Shown here: in pieces, positions 35,901 to 47,925 of the stretch
How the letters are laid out: every line of letters starts with the position of its first letter
Numbering within the stretch: the stretch's first letter is position 1
Source of the DNA: Balaenoptera acutorostrata
Lineage: Eukaryota > Chordata > Mammalia > Artiodactyla > Balaenopteridae
Length of the DNA stretch: 64,000 bases
NCBI RefSeq assembly: GCF_949987535.1
Contig: NC_080068.1
Span: 84,035,254 to 84,099,253 of the forward strand
Direction of reading: 5' to 3'
The notes under the pieces: generated by a model
Seen by the model: only the letters and a program-made list of their open reading frames with translations
Databases searched by the model: none
Told to the model about the DNA's origin: nothing
Translations under genes and position numbers: made by a program

Positions 35901-38554
35901 AAATAAAATGGAGATATTCATGCATGAGGCATTTATATATGCCTGGAGTATATATAAAACTAAAATATTTACTTTGGAAAGAATTCCAATTGCTCATAGT
36001 TGTCAGAGTATAGTATAAAGTATAATAGTGATGAACTTTCTACACTGAGGCGTTCAAAAGAGTGAGTTCTGACACTGCTCAACAATGGTAGCTTTCAGTA
36101 AAATACCAAAAAAAAAAAAAAAGAGGAAATTATTAAATCTAAAGTAGAAAAAAAACCTTCTTCTGAAGTCTTGTGAGGTCTTCTGAGGTTTTTTTGGCAA
36201 ATTTTTAAGGTAAATGGAAATTACGTATACTTTTCTGTGTAGATCTCCAGGAGTTAATAATGTATATTTTTTCATTTGTTTCTGTCTTTAAACATCTACT
36301 AAGGACATTGAACAGAACAAATGGTAGCTAACAGATAATTTCCTAAGTAGTCATAGATTAGTGACAGATGACCCTCACCATTCTGGGCAGACAGCTATGA
36401 CAAATCCGTGGCCTCTGCTCATTTCCCTACCCTTTAATCATATATGAGTCTTTCAAAAAATGAGCTTGGGTTCTTTATATATGTTAGTAAGTTAAACCCC
36501 TTTTCTCTTGTTTGTTCAACTAACTTGTATCAAGTATAATTTATTAAATTTTAATTTTGTGACTAAATTTTATTATGAACACTTTATTAATACTGCAGTA
36601 TAATTACATTTTTCTTTCTAATCAAACTGAGACTCTACGCATAATAGGTGTGTGAGCCTTTCCAAATGTTGCATCTATAATTTTCTCTCTTGATTCTGTC
36701 ACATCCTCTTTGTATACAAACCACACTAAATTAATTAATTTATTTTCTATATAATAAAATAATGTTTTATTGCTCTTGTTTTCATAAGTTAAATTTAGTA
36801 TATATTATTTTTCTAAATAATAACTGAATACATGAAGCTTAGGAATAAATTTGATATACACACACATATACATATATACATACATAGGTATATATGTTTT
36901 TCCACTATCTTTCAATAATATTTTTTATTAAATACAAATGTCTTGATACTATTAAACATACTTTTGAAAATATGCTCTCTAATATGAGCTTTTTGTACAT
37001 GTGAAGCATTAGTTTCTTCTTGTGGCATGGGCTCTAAAATTATAAAGACATGGGTCAGCTCAAAATAGAAAGCTCTATTGGATCACCTTCCAAACTCTCC
37101 CCAACTTTTAAATAGTACTAATCTGCTCTAGCCTCTCCTCCTTACACCTACATATCTAAAATTTTATTAAACTAGATTTTGATAGGCTTGTTAAACTACA
37201 GTGCATTAACATTTTTCATGTGTGTAAATATGGATTCACTCTTAGGATAGTATTTTCAATGAATGCATTCATTCCTGTTTGTGAGCACATGTGACAAAAT
37301 ATATCTAAATCCATGACATCCATACAATCTCAAGTTTAAAAATCATTGTCAGAATTCAAGTGTATTTTCTCTGACTTTAAATCTTAGGTTCTGTTACCTT
37401 TATACACAGAAATATATAAAAAGTAACACAATACTTTAAAATAATTGTAATAAATCATCTTGTAACTAAGCATTCTAATCAGAAAAATAACATGCACAAT
37501 ATTCTGTGAGACTAAAATTAAGATGTGCAAAGTTGTAGATTATAAAAGTGTGAATTTTGGCATTATTTCATTGATAAACGATCACATAATAAAACACTGA
37601 TGTCTCTAAGTGGATTCTCCATGTGTTTTGCACATTGTCATTGCCTGCTACAGTTTCTTGTGTTCAAGCATTTTCAAAGAATTAAAATGTGTTATGGTTG
37701 TTCAGGTCATGCCAGCTTCTGAAGAGATGAAAGAAAACTACTGCTATGATACAGAAAAAACGCTTCGTACTTATTTGTTTTTGGTCCAAGTCAGAAGTTT
37801 CATTTTGTAATCATAAATTACTAAACCAAAGCCAAACATATGCAGAATAGAACAATTTTTCCAAAGAGAGATGATATACAAATAAAATAAAAACACTTTG
37901 AAACATTCTCCTAAGAGATATTGCAGAACATATGCTGTATGTTTGTGAGTCAGTAGTTTTAATAATCCCCTAGTGCTTCTTAGCCAATCTTGGATCATTT
38001 TAGATGTATTATTCATAGACATATATTTATGAAATTGTACACCTATTTTATTTAAACAAGAAAAAAGTGTGGAATGTATAATTCAATTGGGACACAGTTA
38101 TTATTTCTCTCATCATCTAGGATTTGAAAATTCTCTTTATTAACTTTTCTCATTCTTCTGAAAAAAGCCGGAGATGGTGATCCCAGAGATCATGTGCTAC
38201 TAGTTAGTTCTGTGTTAATAGAAGTTAATCAATGGTTTGTGAGAAGTCCTAAAGGTTCATGGATGAACAAAGTGATATTTTAGTATAGCTTTCTCCTAAA
38301 TAGCTGAGACAAATAAGGCGACAATATAATTCTCTTCTTTGAAACTTAAACTTGAATTATTTACTAAAAAAGTTAGAAGTGTCTTATCATTACATATTTA
38401 ACATAATCTTTTTTGAGCCTATTTCCTAAATATAAAGGTAAATCATTTGCTAGTATTATTTTCTCAAAGAATGCACTTTGCAAGCTACTGTAAACACTGT
38501 TTTACATTGCTGTTGATGGCTGTGTTGATATGAGCAATAGAGACAAATGATAAC
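32909..38554. other. Long stretch with no recognisable repeat or gene
   Basis: About 5.6 kb of AT-rich, apparently single-copy DNA. I see no SINE, LINE, LTR or mariner in it and no frame above about 85 codons. It contains one isolated G-rich motif (34858-34882) and an A run at about 36107-36122. Homology too old to see by eye may be present. Confidence 0.45.
34858..34882 (+). other. Potential G-quadruplex
   Basis: G runs of 3, 4, 6 and 4 separated by C, T and TGGAAA, in otherwise AT-rich unique DNA. Confidence 0.6.
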
Positions 38555-38755
38555 TATTAGTTGTCTGCAGCACACCAGGAACTTTATACTAATTCCTCAC
38601 CCAGCTGCGTAAGATGGGCATTTCTATTTTCTTACAGATGATGACTGTGAGCTGGAGAGAGCTTACTTGCCTTTCCCAAGGTCATGAAATTAGTATGTAA
38701 GCTTCCTGTCTGTCTGGCTTAAAAGTCTATCATCTTCTTTCCATCAATATGCCTA
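38555..38755 (+). mobile_element. MIR SINE
   Basis: 'ccaggaactttatactaatt', 'gtaagatgggcatttctatt', 'ttgcctttcccaaggtcatg', 'aaaagtctatcatcttcttt' follow MIR order from its centre to its 3' end. Confidence 0.75.
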
Positions 38756-39888
38756 TGAATGTTAAGCATTAGTTTATGAAAGGAGTCAAGGGGTGTCATT
38801 AAGACCTTGGTCTTGGCCAATGAGTTACCCATGAGATAGTAAGAATATTAGACAACATATTGGAATGTATAGCAGCATTATGGCCTTGGCAAGTTTTTAA
38901 TTTTATAGATATCTGCAAAATAAAAATAAATGACAAAATTACCATAAAGATACTTGTTCTTTCCAGTTCTAAATTTTTAATTTTATTTGCCTTACACAAG
39001 TATGTTTTTTAAATGTTTCAACAGTCATTGTAAAATATAGCTCCATGTGTAGACATCCATATTTTCCAATAACTCCTTGATCTCACTTTTCTATGACCCA
39101 TAATATTCTGTTGAATGTGAATAGCTAATAAGTTGATTTTATTGCCAAAAACATTTTGGATGATATTTGTGGAATTAATAGTGTACACTATTTTCAAATG
39201 TATCACTTTCACTTTTGAATTGTATGTTATTAAAGTTGGTATTTTATAATAAGCATGGATACAAGCATAATTGAAGTTTGTTTTTGGAGTTTAAGATAAG
39301 TTAATGATGTATAATATTCCTATTCAGGTATGCAGACTCAGTAGCAACATGAAAAACAGTAGTTTCTTACCTACCACACGTAGGGAACTAGTTTCAGCAT
39401 TGTGTTTCCTTCCTTACCAAGGTTATAATCAAGCTGTAGAGAAGATATTTGCATAAGAAATCAGTGATATAAAATTATGAAGCAATACTTGATAATTGTG
39501 AAAGAAGAGGTCTAGATAGGTTCTCTTGTAAGAATCCAGAAGCATAGTGATCAGTGATAGATGATGTGCTCATAAAAGATATTGTTCAAAAAGTAAATTA
39601 TTAGAGGTCAGACAGAGTCTTCAGACTGCATTGCAGGTCTGACACTTGAGAAGCAAGAGTGGGAAGAATGGAAAATTGGATAGGAAGAGATTCATATTGC
39701 AGTGAAGTTGCCAGAATGTTTTAGCCATGCTTATGGAAAGTCTTCAAGTCAAAGTACCTATTAGAGGATTTTCTGTTTCAGAACAAGGTTGCTCCATGCG
39801 TCCACTAACAATTACAACTGAAGAAGGGAGTATCAAGATACGGGAAAGTGGGTAATCAGGATTCCACGCACATCCCTACATGCTCTCA
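38756..39888. other. Unassigned
   Basis: No gene seen. The end may contain flanking ERV sequence that I cannot recognise. Confidence 0.35.
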
Positions 39889-40221
39889 TCATATATATGC
39901 AGCCTCACTCTTCTTGCTCCTCAGAGTCAGTAGCCCTACGAAGATAGTGGTTCCTGTTCCTGCCTGAAGGCTCCTGATCATAAGTCCAAAGCACCCTGAC
40001 AACAGCCACAGCTTATGGTTTAATAGTATCTGTGCTATATCCTCTGGCAAGAGTATTCCTAGCAACTCTAATCCTTCAGATTCCAGAGTTACAAGGACCC
40101 GATACAAAAAGTCTCCCAGTTGGCTACTGGGAGAGGTGATAAATATATCCAATCCTGCTTCCTCTTCTTCGTTCCTGGACCAGTGTGAGTGTGTGTGTGT
40201 GTGTTGATCCATAAGGCGCAC
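39889..40221 (-). pseudogene. ERV dUTPase-like domain relic
   Basis: A 110-codon frame whose C-terminal two thirds follows the layout of the dUTPase domain found at the end of ERV-L-type pol. dUTPase hydrolyses dUTP to limit uracil in DNA. The substrate-binding motifs are largely replaced and the frame ends early, before the last conserved glycine-rich block, so no enzyme is expected. The N-terminal His-Thr run comes from a small GTGTGT repeat at about 40186-40204. Confidence 0.5.
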
Positions 40222-42230
40222 AGTTCCATAGAGAGGTCTCTAATTTAATGCATAGATTACATCATAAAGGATGTCACACCACTATTTCAGATTATTAAAC
40301 GCATCAGTTGTGCCTTTAGAAGTTCATTTCGATACTCTATGAGGCCAGATGCTTCTGACTGGTATGGTAAATGATATCACAAGGGGATCTCAGGGTTCAC
40401 TGTGAAGGAGGTCTAATGGTCTGATGATTTGTTGTGAGGAACTCCATGTCCGTGGATCAGGTATTCTATAAGCACATAGATAATTGGTATTGAATGAGGC
40501 TCTGTGTATAGGAAAGTTCAGTCCTTACCAGGTATAGCTATCTCTCCTTATGAGGATGAGTTTCTGGACTTTCCAGGATAGAATGGTACCAACATACTCA
40601 ACTTACTAAGTTATCAGTTAATCTCCCACAGAGTGATGCCATATTGAAGTATAAGTGTTCCCTGTTATTGGACGATTGGATATTCAGAAGCAGCAGTAGG
40701 TGGGTAAGTAAGTCTTGGAAAATAGGAGTTCATGCTGTTGGGCTCATGCATAGCGTCCACTTCTACAATCTTGGCCACCTTGTTTCTGTGTCTGTCATGC
40801 TGGTTCCACAGTGGCCAATGATAAGAAATAACCAAACACCATTTGTCAAGTCATTTTTTCTATGTAGTGGTTCACTGCCCCTTCCATGACAGATGCTTAT
40901 AAAGGTCACCAATATATTAGCATCCTCTTGCTTCTCCTCCTCTCTAATCAGCAACTTTCATTGATATAATGTATCAGTGTGATGTTCTGTGGAATGGACA
41001 GATAGTCTAGATCTCTTTAGAGTATATTTTGACAGAGAATAGGGGAACTCTGAAGCAACCATTAATGAATAACGTTGTTCATTCCACATGAATGTGAACT
41101 GCTTCTGTTTTCTTTTTCCTAATCAGAATAGAAAAGAACATCACTAAATCAATAGCTGCATATGATGGCCAGAGGCCTTACTAATTTCTTCCAGTACCAA
41201 CACCATGTCCAATGCAGCAAATGTGATTATGACTATTACTTTGTTGAGTTTGTAGTGGTCTTTAGTCATTACCCAGGATCCATCCTGTTTCTGCAGTTTC
41301 AGAAGTTGCCACTTGTCCTTCCCCAATATGATATCTTATTACCATATAAGCTAAGGATCCAATGTGGAAGTTACTGCAACTACCAAGTATATCAATCCCA
41401 ATTATATATATATACTGCTGGGTGGTTCTACTCACCCCCATGCAAGACTGCAAGCCAATCTTTATCCATGACTCCATTATTACCTAGCCCTATAAGCCAC
41501 TACTCTAGTATGGGGGCAGGAGGTGGGTGGGAAGGTGTCAGGATGATGGTTAGTTCTCTGAGTTTCCCTGTCATCACACACCCTGTGTCCAATAGACCCA
41601 AAACCTCCTGGGTATTTTTCTTTCACCAATGTAATTGGCTCTAAATTGATTTAGAGAAGTATTTGAGGGATTTTACAGTACTAACCATGGTGCTGTGGGC
41701 TCCTACTTCCGTCAATGGATACCGTACCTGAAAATTGACTCAAGTCCAGACACGGAGAAAGGGATCATGATTTATTGTTTGGGAGACCACTGTAAGACTG
41801 CTGATCCCCCATTTATCTCTTTTTCTGGTAAGAGATGTTAAGCATGAACCTTATTAGCACTCTGTTGCTCCTAGATATGTCATGCTCTAATTATCATCTT
41901 TAAAACTGTCTGTGGATCAAGAAACTTTCACTGCCTCTCTAGCCTCCTTAGTCTCTATGGTCAATGCACCTCCTGTTTTTGGCATTTAAGTACCTACTCG
42001 TGGCTGCTATTACTTGTGGAGTAGAGGAGGAAAGAGGGGCATTGTTATCCATGGATATGCATAAGCCAAGATGTGTAACCTACTGTCAGCCCTGGCCTGC
42101 AGGGAAGATACAGTAGTGAACTTCTTAGTGATGCCAAGAAGCAGTGCTCCTCTCTCCAGTACATTCCCCACGACTTAGGTACAGATGTGTTCTAACCTTG
42201 CATACTGTGTCCAATCCAGCATTCCTACTT
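39889..42230 (-). mobile_element. Decayed ERV internal region (class III, ERV-L-like pol)
   Basis: Read on the minus strand, the pol domains appear in order from high to low coordinates. About 41477-41144 holds the start of the reverse transcriptase, with a 'DGSW' and 'LNKV' signature in separate frames. About 40800-40380 is an integrase relic with stops and frameshifts. About 40221-39889 is a dUTPase-like domain in one 110-codon frame. A dUTPase after the integrase is characteristic of ERV-L-type elements. RT catalytic motifs and RNase H are not recognisable, so there are large internal deletions. No paired LTRs are identified. The 160-codon plus-strand frame at 41162-41644 is antisense to this and is not a gene. 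Extent is approximate and no function is possible. Confidence 0.6.
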
Positions 42231-42251
42231 CCTCAGCCTCTTTAGACCTTC

Positions 42252-42328
42252 CAAATTTACTTCAGTTATCTATTGCTATATAATAAAATATTTCAAAACC
42301 TAGCAGTTTAAAACATCAAACATTTATT
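42252..42328 (+). repeat. Left piece of an old interspersed repeat
   Basis: 'cttcagttatctattgctat', 'cctagcagtttaaaacatca' is the start of a common old mammalian repeat whose continuation is at 43139-43612. Class not certain. Confidence 0.6.
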
Positions 42329-43138
42329 TAATACCTAGAGGGTATTATGCTAAGTGAAATAGGTCAGACAAAGACAAATAAATACCATATGATTTTACTT
42401 ATATGTGGAATCTAAAAAACAAAAAAAATTAATGAACATAACAAAATAGAAAGAGTCATAGAGAAAGAGAACAAACAGGTGGCTCCAAGAGGAGAGGAGA
42501 GTGGGGGGATGAGTGAAGTAGGTGAGGGAGGTTAAGAGGTACAAACTCCCAGTTACAAAATAAATGAGTCATGAAATGTACAGAATATAGTCAATAATAA
42601 TATAATATCTTTGAATGGTGACAGAGGTAACTAGACCTATCATGGTGATCATTTTGTAATGTATAGAAATATCAAATCACTATGTTGTGCACCAGGAACT
42701 AACATAGTGGTTAGGTCAATTATACTTCAAGGCAACAAACAAACTCATAGAAAAAGAACAGATTTGTGGTTACAGGAGGGGAGGGCGAGGAGAATTGGAT
42801 GAAGGTGGTCAAATGTACAAACTTCCTTTTATAAGATAACAGTACTAGGGGTGTAATATACAACATGATTAATATAAGTAACACTGTGTTGTATGTTATA
42901 TATAAAAGTTGTTAAGAGTTTAAGTTCTAAGATATCTCACGACCAGGAAAAAATTTTTTTTTCTTTTATTTTGTATCTATATGAGATGATGGATGTTCAC
43001 TAAACTTATTGTGGTCGTCATTTCATGATGTATGTAAGTCAGATCATTACATTTACACCTTAAACTTAACACAGCATTGTATGTCAATTATATCTTAATA
43101 AAACTGGAAGAAATAAGAACCATCACTTTTTTAAAAAT
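42329..43138 (+). mobile_element. L1 3' end inserted into an older repeat
   Basis: Sense L1 tail: 'gggtattatgctaagtgaaa', 'gtggaatctaaaaaacaaa', 'agaggtacaaactcccagtt', then a second similar block from about 42740 ('tcatagaaaaagaacagatt', 'gtacaaacttcc') ending 'tcttaataaaactgg'. The two blocks may be a partial duplication of the 3' UTR, or two L1 tails. Flanked by 'tcaaacatttatt' at 42316-42328 and 43139-43151, the target-site duplication. Confidence 0.8.
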
Positions 43139-43612
43139 TCAAACATTTATTAATTCAAATAGTTATGAGGGTCAGGGCTCTGAGAAGGTTAAGCTAGGTG
43201 GTTTGGGCTTGGGGTGTCTCAGAAGGCTGCAGTTGAGATGTCAGCCAGAGCTGAAGTCATCTGAAAGCTTAAATGGGACTGAAGGATTCACCTCCATGGT
43301 AGCTCTCTTATACTTCTGGCAAACTTAGTTCTAGTTGTGGTCTCACCACATGGGACTCTCCATAGGTTGCTTGAGTGTCCTCATGACAGAGCAGCTGCCT
43401 TTCACCAAAGTAACGATCCAAGAGAAGGTGTTGCAGAAGCCACAGTGTTTTCTATGACTTGGCCTTGGACGTCGTATGTCATCATTTCTGCCACATTCAT
43501 AGACAAACTCTGATACAGTGTGAGATGGGACTAACTCAAGAGTATAAACACCAAGAGGAGGGGGTCATTGGGGGCAATCTTGGAGGCTGGCAACCACAGC
43601 CTGCTTTCTGAA
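43139..43612 (+). repeat. Right piece of the old interspersed repeat
   Basis: 'gaaggctgcagttgagatgt', 'gctgaagtcatctgaaagct', 'tctccataggttgcttgagt', 'gatacagtgtgagatgggac', 'ggggtcattgggggcaatct' continue the repeat begun at 42252. The short frame 43077-43328 lies across the junction and is not a gene. Confidence 0.6.
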
Positions 43613-44599
43613 CCCTAGCATTAACATCTCTTCCACATAAAAATACACTCTCTCCTTCAAGTACCCCAAATGTCTGATCCATTATGGTATCAGTTCAAAG
43701 TCTAGAATTGCACCACCTAAATCAGGACCGTATGGATAAATTTATTCCTTTGTAGTTCTTTAAATACAGTCCCTCTCAATCTGAAGACTTTGAACTATCT
43801 CATAATGTTGTATCATGCATTTGAGCAGAGATCTATCTTTTCTACCTATTTTAGACAACATTTCCTGTGATTGAAGCAATGAGGTTTTTGCAAGCATTAA
43901 CTCATTGTTTTATGTCTATTGGAAACACAAAAATGTTTATAAGTAAAATTTTTTAAAGTATAAGCTGGATTTAAGAGAATACTCAGGTGAGACATGATAG
44001 ATAACTTTAAATATTTAATATGTGGCAATATGAATGAGGATTTTCTAAGGATCATAATAATAGTACCAATAATTCCATAAAATATTTTAGCAAAAGTGGA
44101 AGAGAGAACATAGCAGCAAGTAGGTGGTTAAATTTGTGACACTTGAACACTGAGATTCTGTATATTTATAAGTATATGACACCAAAAATAATATCTAAGA
44201 ACCACATTCAACGAAATGGTCAAAACTAATAAAGTCCTGGGAACATGCAAAATGTATGTTTTCCGAATAAATGGGAAATGATGAAAAGAACACATTAAAT
44301 ATATAAGCCACAGTATCCCATACATGTTTTAAAATGCACTCAGATTGTGAAAAATACATCGCAAATTGTTAGTGCCAGAGTATCCTCATTAGACATTTAT
44401 AAGCCCACAAAATTACCTTTGTCTGACAGTTTTGGTTATGGAATTTCATGTGTTTTCTCCCTTATTTTTTCCATTCTCTTCTGTCTTTTCTCTCTTTCTC
44501 TGTCTCCCACAGCCTATTTTCTTTCTTTAATTTTTTCTTCCTATCCATTCAATGATTTATTTTATACAAAATTGAAAACTGTGCTTATTTGCTTGAAGT
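43613..44599. other. Unassigned
   Basis: 43613-43800 may be further old repeat sequence. No gene: the frame 44347-44607 is T-rich and without family resemblance. Confidence 0.35.
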
Positions 44600-44780
44600 C
44601 AAGGTAATTGGATACATTCCTCCATGCAGCCACTTAGAGACACCTTGGTTAAGGTACCTTATAATACTTGTAAACTTCATTTTTCTTATTTGTAAAATGG
44701 AGAAATTTAAGTAACTTACTCATTTATCTACTAGAAAAGATGTAAAATAATGAATATGAAACACTTGCACATAATCAGGT
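44600..44780 (+). mobile_element. Possible MIR SINE
   Basis: 'cttcatttttcttatttgta' followed by 'aaatggagaaatttaagtaa' and 'agatgtaaaataatgaatat' resemble a diverged MIR. Confidence 0.4.
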
Positions 44781-46049
44781 AAATGAGATTTTCAGATTAC
44801 TACCACTTTCTACTTTATGATCTTAAGCAGTATCACTTTCCTGAAGCTTATATTCCTCTACAAATCCTTGCCCTGGAAGAGGGTTGTTTATTTAGTAACA
44901 AAATATACTCTTAATAAGTTCGAGGTAGTATAAATCACCAGTGTAGACCCTCCTGAGGGCTTTTGAAATATGCAGAAGTTTAAGAAGTTTATTTTTCTCC
45001 TTTGTCTTTATCATGTGAACATCTGAGGTTAGCATAAAGGATATAGTTATGGCAGAAAGAAAGGGAAAATATGTACAAATATTATTTTAATACTGTTCTG
45101 AAACTAATAATTAAACTGTCTACATAGTAAGCTTATGGTTTTTCAAATAATTTCAAAGATTAAGGATAAATCAAACACTTCTTTATTCAATATATTCTGA
45201 ATAATTTCTCCAAGTACTATTTACATTCGAACTATGCTGTACAAATTCCAACACCTAGGAAAATAACTCCTATGCATGCACTCCTTATAAACTTTGCTTT
45301 GTAATGGGCAGCAACGTAATATTAAATACTAACACAAAATAACAGTTCAAACAGAAAATTCTGAAGCAACTATTTTGATCAAAATAAATATTAAATACTT
45401 TAAATGTTAGGTTAAGTATTTCAAATATGTGAAATCAGGTAGAAAATATTTAGCATAAATGCAAGTATTCATCATAAATATTATAGGACCACAAGCCATT
45501 TCAAAATGAAATAGTACTTTATAAACTGATCAAAGAATAATTACCCACTGGAGTTTAACTTAAGCTTATTAAAGTAATTTATGACTGCCTTTCTCCATAA
45601 ATTACTCAAAAATATACACCTGTAATAAAAAAAATAGGATTTGTTTTTCAAAATAATTTTAAATTAACATATAATTGCCAAAGTAAAAAAAATCGGTAAA
45701 TAACAATAGTAGGCAAGCATGACAGTTGGTCGAAATGCAATAACACAACAGCTTCTAGTAGAATACCTACTGATTCCAATATCTAATGATTCAAATGTTA
45801 GTTGAAGGAAGAAAATAATATAATATTAGCCAGGAAAGTTATAACATGTCTATATTGAAATAGTTATAACTAAGGTATTTAGAGAAGCATCATTTGTTAT
45901 GCATGTCTCATAGCTGTCAAGGTAGGCCTTGTCTAGCGTACAAACTTTTACCTTTTGCCTCATTATTTTCGGTCCAGATATATAAATCCCGGCATTGATC
46001 TCCAAGCCATGGTGTATGGATCAGCTTTAAACAAGCATTCCAGAATAAT
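44781..46049. other. No repeat or gene recognised
   Basis: AT-rich, single-copy in appearance. Confidence 0.4.
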
Positions 46050-47814
46050 TATTGTCTGTTTTGATGCACCTTGTGATATTTGATCCTGAGATGGACATGT
46101 GTGCAAGAATTTCATTAGTGAGTGCTCTTGTTATTGACATTGGGAGGAAAACAGAAGAAACAAAATTGAGCAGAGGGAGACATTGGGCAGCAATGCAGTT
46201 AAAACAAGACCCCTGCCAACTCTGGGAGAACCTTTGACACTAGCTGGGGTGCCCTTCACAGCTGTCCCAAGTTTCAGGCAGAAGGCAGAGTCCTTGTACC
46301 TTTGTATTGTTCAGTCACTGAACGTGGGCTTGTGGGGAAGGAGGCATGAACAAAGGAGAGGTGACTCTCTTCAGCAAAAAACAATTCCTGAGCTCTCAAA
46401 TAATAACCTTCTGAGCAAGAAAGTAACAAATCTGTCAGTCCTACGCAGGAAGGAGGGTGTGCTATGTGTCTGGAACAGCAAAGCAGGGCACGAGGGTCCT
46501 CTTGTAATGCTACTTAGATCCACTTTCTTAGTTTGAGTCCTGCAAACAGCTACATCAGTACAGTGGGCCTCTTTTCCTGGGTAAAAAATAGTTAAAGAAA
46601 GATTAGTGGAACAAATTACAGCACCACTTCCTGCCCCAGGTCCAGAAGTGACACATTTTCTCCCTTCTCTACGTGACTATAAATTCCCCCCTCAGCCTTA
46701 AGCTATCAGCACTTCTGAGATCAAGACGATTCACCTGGGGGGTGACCAAGACTTATCCTCTGGTTGAGGAGGTGTGGGCAGGAAAGGTAAACTCAACTGC
46801 AGAATAAATGGTGATTGATTGCAGAGAAAAGAAATTGCTGCTCCATTCTAATATGGAAGAGTTCCAATTTAATCAATGCACCACTAAGGACTGGTTAATA
46901 TCCTTGAAGAAAAGTACTATGCTAATCATTCAGTGTTCATTTCTCATTCTAGAAGATTGGGCATTTAAAAGCATCAGCAGTTTGACCGGACTTGGAGAGT
47001 GGAAGCCCGTGTATAGCCTAAAGCTCTGTCCCTTTGGCTACTCCATTCACATACCCATCACGCCTGTCCTGGGATGGTCAGTGACAGAGACTGATTGATA
47101 TCAACTGGCTGAGTCATTCTGTCTGTTTGGTAATTTAGTGTCTCTTCCAGGATTGATGAGCTCTGGTAGGCATTAAGAATACAATAAAATAATCTTCATG
47201 CTATGTGACCACTACTGCTCAGTCCTTTCATAAGCTGATAGGCCATATCTTCATCTCCCATCTTCCAATCTTTCTTCTTCCAGGTCTCTGACCAATAGGC
47301 AAATCATTTGCAACTGTCTGTGTGTCTGCCTATGTTCTAAACTTGGACTACTTCTTCTTCCACACAAAGCAAGTACAGATGTACCACCAAAATATCTGTC
47401 CTTTAAAGGATTTCCCTCATCACTGTCTTTCAGTGCTATCCCTGAGTGCAGCTATAGTGGAGCCAGCATCCATTTTCAGCTGCACCCATATACTGAGATA
47501 ACCCATCCATGAACTAAGCTCAGATTTTTTTCTCTTTTGTCAAAAAGCCATGAAGTGTTTTCAGTGTGACTATAGGTGTGTGGTGAGGAAGGGACACTGT
47601 ACAATCATTGTGAGTGATGTGACAATCAGGACTATTTGCTCCTGAAGCATGTTTGTCTCCACTAATGCTGCTTGTGTTTGAACCTGAATGAAACAGGCTG
47701 AATGGTCCACTGCAGGGCAGGCCTTACAATGAGAACTGTGGTCACTGAATTGGAGAACCTGAATACAATAGGACTAATTGCATTCCAGGGTGGGAGGAGC
47801 CTAGGGGCTGCACT
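46050..47814. repeat. Probable old ERV/LTR-derived sequence, tentative
   Basis: Less AT-rich than its surroundings. Blocks such as 'gagagtggaagcccgtgtat', 'tttggctactccattcacat', 'ataggccatatcttcatctc' and 'ggatttccctcatcactgtc' have the look of an old retroviral internal region, but orientation and family are uncertain. The frames 46183-46536 and 46808-47098 (117 and 96 codons) match no family I recognise and lack splice or promoter support. Confidence 0.3.
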
Positions 47815-47925
47815 CACATTATAGAAAAAATGGAGTCTCAGAGAGCTGAGAAAGTTGACCAAGATCACGTAACTGGTTATCCATAATGAGCCTGCATGGC
47901 CCTGAAGCCTGCATTCTACCATGAA
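47815..47925 (+). mobile_element. MIR SINE fragment
   Basis: 'atggagtctcagagagctga', 'ccaagatcacgtaactggtt', 'gaagcctgcattctaccatg' match the central and 3' MIR. Confidence 0.65.

Noticed and set aside
41162..41644. 160-codon plus-strand frame
   Set aside because: Antisense to the ERV RT region. Part of it is a TATATA repeat, and there is no family resemblance.
46052..47098. 117- and 96-codon frames considered as exons of a cellular gene
   Set aside because: No recognisable domain, no consistent splice sites, and the region looks like old retroviral or LTR sequence.
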